Source of the DNA: Zygnema cylindricum
Taxonomy: Eukaryota > Streptophyta > Zygnematophyceae > Zygnematales > Zygnemataceae
NCBI GenBank assembly: GCA_037447655.1
Contig: JBBHKE010002277.1
Location: 29,571-93,570, forward strand
Reading direction: 5' to 3'
DNA length: 64,000 bases
The notes under the pieces: generated by a model
Seen by the model: only the letters and a program-made list of their open reading frames with translations
Database searches by the model: none
Told to the model about the DNA's origin: nothing
Shown here: in pieces, positions 57,346-64,000 of the stretch
Numbering within the stretch: the first letter of the stretch is position 1
How the letters are laid out: the number at the start of each line of letters is the position of its first letter
Made by a program: the position numbers and the translations under genes

Positions 57346-57586
57346 ACTATACTGTAATGAATTGTCTTGAAAATAATTTTTCGGTACGCAGTAAATCAAA
57401 AGTTGCACATTATCACTGCAAAAGTTTCACAAACTAGGTGTAGTGCGCTACGTCTCATAAAGGAATAACCATATTGTACCCTTTGTGTGCATTATACTAC
57501 GCCGATCGAGTGCAACTTTGGAACTATGGGTACGATGTGATTCAGTTTTAGAATAGAAATTTTATTGTCTCTACCTATAAGCGCTA

Positions 57587-57791
57587 CATATGAGTTTCAG
57601 TTCGCAATTCGAGTAACTAACACAAACTTGGTCGCAACTTTCTTTGGCGGAAAATCTCAAAATGGTGTTTACAATAGTACTTAAAGGCACTTACTACAAT
57701 CTGATATGTGTTCTTGCACTAAATCAACATTATTAATTATAATTTAGTATGACCACTAATAACATTCTAACATTAATAACAATGGGCGTTG
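57587..57791. mobile_element. Probable TA-flanked MITE
   Basis: The right end CATTAATAACAATGGGCGTTG is followed by TA. The interior (GCACTAAATCAACATTATTA, TTTGGCGGAAAATC) resembles the segment at 8219-8345 in intron 1 of the DUF1997 gene. Confidence 0.45.
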
Positions 57792-58189
57792 TACCAGCGA
57801 TCTGTGGGCACCACTAGTGTTTACAGTATTGATACGTGGTGTAGTGTACTGCCAAGCTTTCACCTCAAGGTTGGTTCTATTCGCGCTTATTAATCAGTAG
57901 CAGTTCCATGTGAAATAATTGGAACGAAAAAGAAGAATAGATCTTCCGTTGTAACATTTTCTTTTATTACAAAGTTTATTTTTGTTGTTGTTGTTTTTTC
58001 GTGATCTGTTTTCTGCTTCCTGGTCTAGTAAACTTACTGTTATTCTTTGTATATTCTTTGTTTTCATTTTTTTTTTGGGTATGTTTTTCTTTTTCTATTT
58101 GTGTGTTTGTACATTTTTTTAGGTGCTCTACTTCTCAACGACATTTGGAACAAACTTTTTTTACATACATGTTTTTTATTTAAGTGCCG

Positions 58190-59850
58190 GCATATAATTT
58201 TTTTAGGGATTGTTTGGCCGAACTCAACTTTTCTGTCCAACCCTTGAAGTGTGTTATTTGTTTCCCTCAAGATATTCCACTTTCCTTTACTCCCTTTTTT
58301 GGTTTTCAAACTCCTCCTCCCTTTGATAGCATTTGTGTGTTGGGTTGCGCGCTTGGCTCGATTACTTTCGTGACCCAATTTTTTGATGTTGCTCTTTAGA
58401 CAAATTTATCCAACATGGGCGACCTTCCTAACTTTCCCGATCCTCTAGTGGTTTTTGCTCTCTTGATTAGGTGTTTCCTCCACCGCCTCTCTTACCTTAC
58501 TCCTGCTTCCCCTCCCACCAAAATGTTTGTCTCCTCTCTTTCCGCCTTTGATAACCGCCTCATGAGCGTCCTTCACACTCAGTTAGGTGGTGAGGGCATT
58601 TGATCGCGAGTCTGGGCCTTCGGCCCGCATTCACGCATCCCTTCCTCTCCTTGCATGGGGGATTGCATTTATTATTGACTGCCCGTGTTGCTCAGGCTGC
58701 CTATTTGGGAAGTTGATGCCTTATTGCCTCCACTCTTGTTTCTCGCTTCTTGGTCGGGGACACCCCCGTTCTCGCAACCCTCGGTCCCTTGGTTTTCGGA
58801 CGAGGAATACCGTAGGCCGAGGCGCTGCCACACCTTTTGAGTTAACGAGGCAGCTTCAGCATAAGGGAACACACGACAACTTTTTGGGAATACTGTTTTT
58901 GGAACACTAGTGCTTCTTGCACTCCTCTATTTTTCCAGCCTATTAGACGCGACAAGTTCTCTTCCTCATCCTGCCTTAGTGGATATGTTTGTTCTTTCCA
59001 CCCTTGTTGCGTATGTTTAGGAATCAATTTTCGTCCAGGTTGTCGCCGCCATTAAAACCGAACTTCTCGAGGCGCTTACCTTTGATTCTTCGCGTGTCTG
59101 TCTTCTCTCTTGTGGTGGACCAGTTTTTGGGGCTTGGCTATCCACCACACTTATTTTATCCACTCTACAGTTCACGCCTACTCAATTCACCACCGCCCTC
59201 CGGTTTCGCATTGGCCTCCCTTATCCTCTTTAACTTGGCTCTCTAGTTTGCTCGTGTGGTTGTGTCCTTAAGCCCGACGACATCCATTTGCTTCTTTGCT
59301 CCCATGGGGGAGAATTGATCCACGCACATGACACTATTCGCGACCCCATTGCGACTATCGCTTTCGAGGCGGGATTTTGTTTGCGTCGCGAGGATTCTCA
59401 TATTATTCCTTCGCGCCGGATCGATATTGATTTGCTCGATGGTGCCCGACGCATCTTTGGTGAAATTGTTTTGGAGAAGTAGTTGTTTTGGCGAGCTCTT
59501 CTTCGCCCACAATGGTTGGTCGAGTGGTCGCCCGCGATGTTGTTATCAATGGTAGTCAAGATCTTTGGTTGTTTGGGTGTTGCGTTGAACGAATTTCTCC
59601 GTACTTTTGGATGATGCTCATTCAAGCAATAGGGACTTGGGAGCCCTCTTGCTTCAGTCCTTACTTCTTTTTATCAATAACGTTTACTTGTGGCTTTCCG
59701 GCGAGTGCAAGCTTCTATCCTCCTTCGATCAGCTATTGCAGTTATGAATCCTCGGCATTTTCCAAAACTCCCTCAACGTGCTCCCTCGGGCTTGGGGGAC
59801 TTACGAGGTAGCTTTACGTAGACAAGGTTGCTTTTGTTGAGGCTGATCTT
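58190..59850 (+). pseudogene. Degenerate non-LTR reverse transcriptase, C-terminal half
   Basis: Several frames in order resemble the C-terminal part of plant LINE-type reverse transcriptases: SVQPLKCVICFP and ICVLGCALGSITFV (58230-58380), LIRCFLHRLSYLTPASPP (near 58470), TARVAQAAYLGS (near 58680, in a shifted frame), LRFRIGLPYP (near 59200), the metal-binding stretch CSCGCVLKPDDIHLLLC (near 59249) and RREDSHIIPSRRIDIDLLDG (near 59390). Several stops and shifts separate them. The catalytic part of the enzyme is not seen. It lies between G and the duplicated block and is not part of the copia nest. Confidence 0.6.
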
Positions 59851-60354
59851 GTAATGTTAGTTTAAGTGTGCTGTTGTTTTTTTCTATTTGGTTTGGTTGC
59901 CTTTGTATTACACTTCATTTTTACGTGTACATGTTGCTTTTTCTTTGTTTTTTTGGCTCTGCTAGGTTTTTTAGTTTTGGCCATGTACCCCTTTTGTGCC
60001 CCTAGACTCATATCATTTACCAACGCGCTTTTTAATTCAATCAGGCAAGGTGTGTATTTGTGTGCATTTGTGTTGTGTGGCCAATCAATGAGAGGCGTTG
60101 GATATATGTTTTTTTATGTAGCGTTCAATTCACCGAATAGATTCTTGGTAATCCACCCCTACAACTTACTGCCCACCAGACAAAACATAGTTCTCAATAA
60201 AAAACAATTGGAATAACTACAGTTGCACCGCAAAATACATAATAGGTGAACTGTACGGTATAACACGCATTGAGTATGGAATTTTCCAGTTGTTTTCTCA
60301 CATTTGAACTATGCAATAGACACATCAGCTTTGATGCTGTTCATCAATCAACCA
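59851..60354. other. Unassigned DNA before the duplicated block
   Basis: T-rich DNA with no recognised gene. Identity to 51944 onward begins abruptly at 60355. Confidence 0.45.
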
Positions 60355-63300
60355 CCTGAATGGTGCCAGCTCTATAGATCTCCACTAAGGTCATCCACAA
60401 CTCCTCAGCCTTGAAGATTTGAAGGTGAGAAGTTACCAACGCTTGGGTGAGGTGCCTCAAAATGAAGTGCCTTGCATTCATGTTGGTGTACTCCCACATC
60501 TGAATGTCGTTTTCCTCGGTCTTCACGGCCACCACTCCGAGTGCCATGGCAATAGGAGTGAGAGGTGTCTCGTTTTCTTTCCTTTTTCGGGACACACTGC
60601 TGTCTCCATCATCTGTCTCCTCCGTTGGGGCAGATCCTGCTGCAGAAAACCTCACTCCTCCGAACCCAGGTGGAGGTTCTTGAGATGGACGTTTCACTTG
60701 TCCACTAACAATACCCCATTATTGTTTCTCACATAATGCCCTTGTCATCATAGCTTCCCAGTAAATGAATCCAGATCCGTTGAATATGGGTACCGTAGAG
60801 GGTGGGCCCATAACCTGCAATTCTGTGTCCTCCATTTGGATTAAGAATGAGGAAGCCTCTAGGTAGTTTTGACTAACCCACTTTCAACGAGAGCAACTGC
60901 TACCCTAGCAGATAAATAGATAACATGACTGCACCCCTGTGCAGTCTGGACTCCCATGAGTCCAGAGCAAAAAGAATCACTGAAAACGCCTTACCGGGCG
61001 ATTAATTATTAAGCGGCAAAGATGCCAATATTTATACAAGCTTGTTGGGAGAGAGGCGGCTACCTCCTCAAACCACTAAGTCCCAAACCCTCTCACAGCC
61101 CGTATCTACTGAAGTACGAGACCAATCTGAAGACTGTATAGTACAGAAAAGTACCATGGCCGATGTACTTTGTGTACGGCCTGTGTACGACAAGGCCATG
61201 GAGTGGACGCCTGTCTTCTCCGGACTTGTCCTCACGCTCCCCGGGATTCTGGCTTCCTAATGACATATTGCCATGTGTCGCCAATTTATGTCACATCCGT
61301 AAACCGCCAAAGCGGCCATCCAGGGATCTTGGCGATGATGTGAGCCGTCGGATCTAAGTCGGCTTTAATTCCCAGTCGTTAAAAACAAATGTCCGGTACA
61401 TTTGTTTCGTGCGCACTTAATTTCCCAACTAGTTTTTATGTATCCTATTTGTAATTTCGTTAATCGGATTAGTCGTCTATCTATTGTTTAAATAGCTATC
61501 GAACCCTATGTATCCTATCAGACTACTACGACAGACTCGTAAGGGTTGACGGCTATGCTTCACCCTACAGGTCGGAGGTTCGAGTCCTGCCTGACTGAAC
61601 CCTTTTAGTTGAGAGTGACTTAGGTCACTCTTAAGCCTTGCCTATGGAGCTAAGGCTGCCATGGCTCCACCGCCCTCTCTCTCCTTCAGTGACTACAACA
61701 AGTATAGGGGTCAGAGAGAGAAGGTGGAGGCAAGCTGCCTCTGCTTTTCTTTTCCATTTTATGATAATTAAGACCTAGAAAATACCTCCCCTGAATCTAG
61801 TGATTTCAACAAAATACTGCGGTGCCACGTGGCAACGCGTGACGCGATCTCTGAATGCCGCCAAAAGATCACTTTGGGTGGCTACAATGCTGGCCGTTCT
61901 ATCAAAACATACTTTACACGGTTATGATTCGCGTACGTGCATGAATTGTTCCTCTTCGATAATTTTGTGTTTATTAGCCATTTTGTTAATGTTTATATAT
62001 CTTTGAAATCCGTCACGTGTATTGTTTCATAGCGCCTTAATGGTTAAGGTCCCCAGCTATATAGAATCTAAAGGTCGCAGGTTCAAATCTGGATTTAGGT
62101 AATATTTTGGTAAAATATCATCTATTTCAAAACCTACCACTTTCTAAATATGGCGGCAGACATGGCGTGCCTTGAACCTCACTCTCTCTCTTTAAAGTAT
62201 AACTAACATAGAGAAGTGAACTATTAATTACCTCTTTTCAACAACAAGTGCATGTCTCTCTGTGGACAACACATGTAGCCATGGCTCTAGCTCCTTCTTC
62301 AACCTTCACTGACTGCGACAAGTGTGGGAGTTGAAGATAGGAGTTAGAGGCAGACCGCCTCGACTTCTTTTCTACATTTCATTTTAGACCTAGAAAATAC
62401 TAAAAGAACCAATAAATTTATACAACGATTATTCTTGGTGAAACACAAAGGGGCAAGGGTTATCGTAGAGGCTTCATGTGAGCTGCCTACTTTGAGGACC
62501 TATAGATGTCTCACAGTTGCAGGTTATGGGCCTACCCTCTAGGGTACCCATCTTTAATGGAACTGGCTTTATATACTGGGAAAGTATGATGACACGAGAA
62601 CTATGTGAGAAAAGGTTTTGGGGAATAGTGAGTGGACGGGTGAGGCGTCCATCGAGTCTTGGGATCCCTCTAGGGTATATAATAAGCAGATTCTCTAGAG
62701 ATGCAGACCAATCTCCAACGCAGGAGACAAAAGAAGGGGAGGTGGTGGACAAAGGAAAGAAGAAGGAGACGGTCACACCAATAGCAACTGGTTTGGCTTT
62801 CATGTCACCTATTCCGAGGAACAAGAAGAATGATATCGATACCTAGGACTACAACAATATGGCCGCAAAGCACTTCATCCTCCGCCATCTTACTCAAGGG
62901 CTTGCATCTCTTCATTTGCAGATAGAGAGGGCATCTGATCTTTGGGTGGCTCTCAAAGAGATGTACCGATGTGGTACGTTTCAACAACAACAATTGGCTG
63001 ATCACAAAATTAACGAATATGTATACAAGGGGGGGAAGATGTTGGATTTTTGTAATGCGCTCGCAACACTTTTCTTGGAGCTAGAGAGTGCTAGACAAGT
63101 TGAAACTGAAAAGATAAAGGTTAACTGCTTGCTCATGAAATTACCAGATGAGTTCGAGAACATAGTCAACCATGTGCAAGACTTGCCGGACTCAAGGTGG
63201 CTATGGAATTTAGTGGTAGGGATGATTCTCGTTCGAGAGAATATGATTGAGATACGAAGGGGAGGAAAAAGTTGGCAAGCCTAGGCACCTGGGCCTGATT

Positions 63301-63479
63301 GGAGGAACAATGATTCCATCAAACCGTTCAGAAATTATGGAGAGGGGGGGCAAAAAATTAGACGAGGAGTTTGGACCAAGGGCTCCTAAGGGTTTGTGCC
63401 ACTTTTGTAAGAAACCACGACACTATATGGCGGAGTGCACTAAGTTAACCGAGCTGCGGTTAAAGGAGGGGCAGACAGG
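60355..63479 (+). repeat. Duplicated 3,125-bp block (second copy of 51944-55068)
   Basis: From 60355 to 63479 the sequence matches 51944-55068 at a constant offset of 8,411 bases, with no insertion or deletion and no difference in the stretches I compared. It spans part of E gag, the E primer-binding site (60801-60815), the whole E 5' LTR (60816-61811), the distal C LTR, the F LTR remnant (62425-62521) and F gag. It was therefore copied after the nest had formed. The first mismatch at the right is at 63480 (55069). Confidence 0.92.
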
Positions 63480-63885
63480 TGGACCCCCTAGAGGAAAGAA
63501 AAAGGCCCTAGTGACATAAGGACATTAGGCGGAGTTTGAGGAGGAGGACAATGAGCTCCTATTGGATGAGGAGTTTAAGGCGAAAAACGAGGTCGAAATT
63601 CCACGAAAGTAGAAAAGTGCTTTTGGTGGATTAAAAGGTGGGGCAGGCTGGATTGCAGATTCAAGTGCCTCCTTGCACATGTGTAAGGATAAACAATTGT
63701 TCACTAAGATAAAAAAGATTGCCACTCTAGATATAGAGTACGGGGATGGGAGGATAGTGACTACTACTTTTGTAGGATCTGTAGATGTGAAAAGGTTAGT
63801 AGAAGGAAAGACATCTATAGTTACATTCTCTGATGTATTGTTTAATCCGGAGTTGAACAAAAACCTCATCTTAACGTCTGTGTTA
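62522..63885 (+). pseudogene. Second element F copy: copia gag and protease remnant
   Basis: The first part is identical to F. After 63480 it goes on through the end of gag and the protease region in its own version, with stops near 63519 and 63608. The protease site reads DSSASLHM with Ser in place of Gly. It is cut at 63885 by a new LTR start. Confidence 0.85.
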
Positions 63886-64000
63886 TGTTGAAATTTAAGT
63901 ATTTTCTAGGTCTAGAGATTGTAAAATAAAAAGGCAAAAAATGGACATTGACAACCTACCTCTAACTCTTCACTCAAGTCCCCACACTTGTCGCAGTCAC
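63886..64000 (+). repeat. Start of another copia LTR, running off the window
   Basis: It begins TGTTGAAATTTAAGTATTTTC and carries the group's conserved block CACACTTGTCGCAGTCAC at its end. It interrupts the second F copy; the 5 bases before it (TGTTA) would be the expected target duplication. Confidence 0.8.

Overview
The window is nuclear DNA of a plant-lineage (streptophyte) eukaryote. Three spliced cellular genes point there: a plastid-type DUF1997 protein, a DUF1138/COX4-like protein of the plant OZI1 family, and a GEMIN2 homologue. The introns are GT-AG and most of the remainder is mobile DNA. I cannot name the species. A ten-N assembly gap lies at 25941-25950.

Left part (1-26.4 kb). 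From 1 to about 7.4 kb there is a mosaic of small inverted-repeat elements. Many belong to one TA-flanked MITE family with ends like CACCGCGAATCGCTATTAG, and one 3.1-kb foldback element (4300-7384) sits inside such a MITE. The DUF1997 gene (six exons, 7510-13009, + strand) starts about 90 bp beyond that nest. Three pyrimidine arrays follow: tetranucleotides (13361-13813), a CCCCTCT heptamer array (13948-15855) and a CCCTCT hexamer array (21399-22141). The two-exon DUF1138/COX4-like gene (19681-20692, +) lies between the last two. GEMIN2 (24539-25921, - strand) is cut at its 5' side by the gap.

Right part (26.4-64 kb). This is a nest of related Ty1/copia retrotransposons, here called A to G. 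B (39633-45836) sits in the 3' LTR of A (33956-46586). A sits in the primer-binding site of C (29477-54013). E (47053-53400) sits in the 5' LTR of C, D (26390-29476) in its 3' LTR, and C itself in the 5' LTR of F (from 54014). Five-base duplications support B, E and, with one mismatch, A. All coding regions are broken by stops or frameshifts. A degenerate non-LTR reverse transcriptase lies at 58.2-59.9 kb. A 3,125-bp block (51944-55068) recurs at 60355-63479 in the same orientation.

The most interesting signal is in the copia group. The sequence immediately after each LTR, GGTTATGGGCCCACC or a variant, is complementary to the anticodon arm of initiator-methionine tRNA, not its 3' end. This is the half-tRNA priming known for Drosophila copia. 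In A, B and E the gag start codon lies inside the LTR, so the primer-binding site is translated as part of Gag. LTRs of the group also share a GTAC-rich block beside a CCAAT box and an antisense tRNA-like hairpin.
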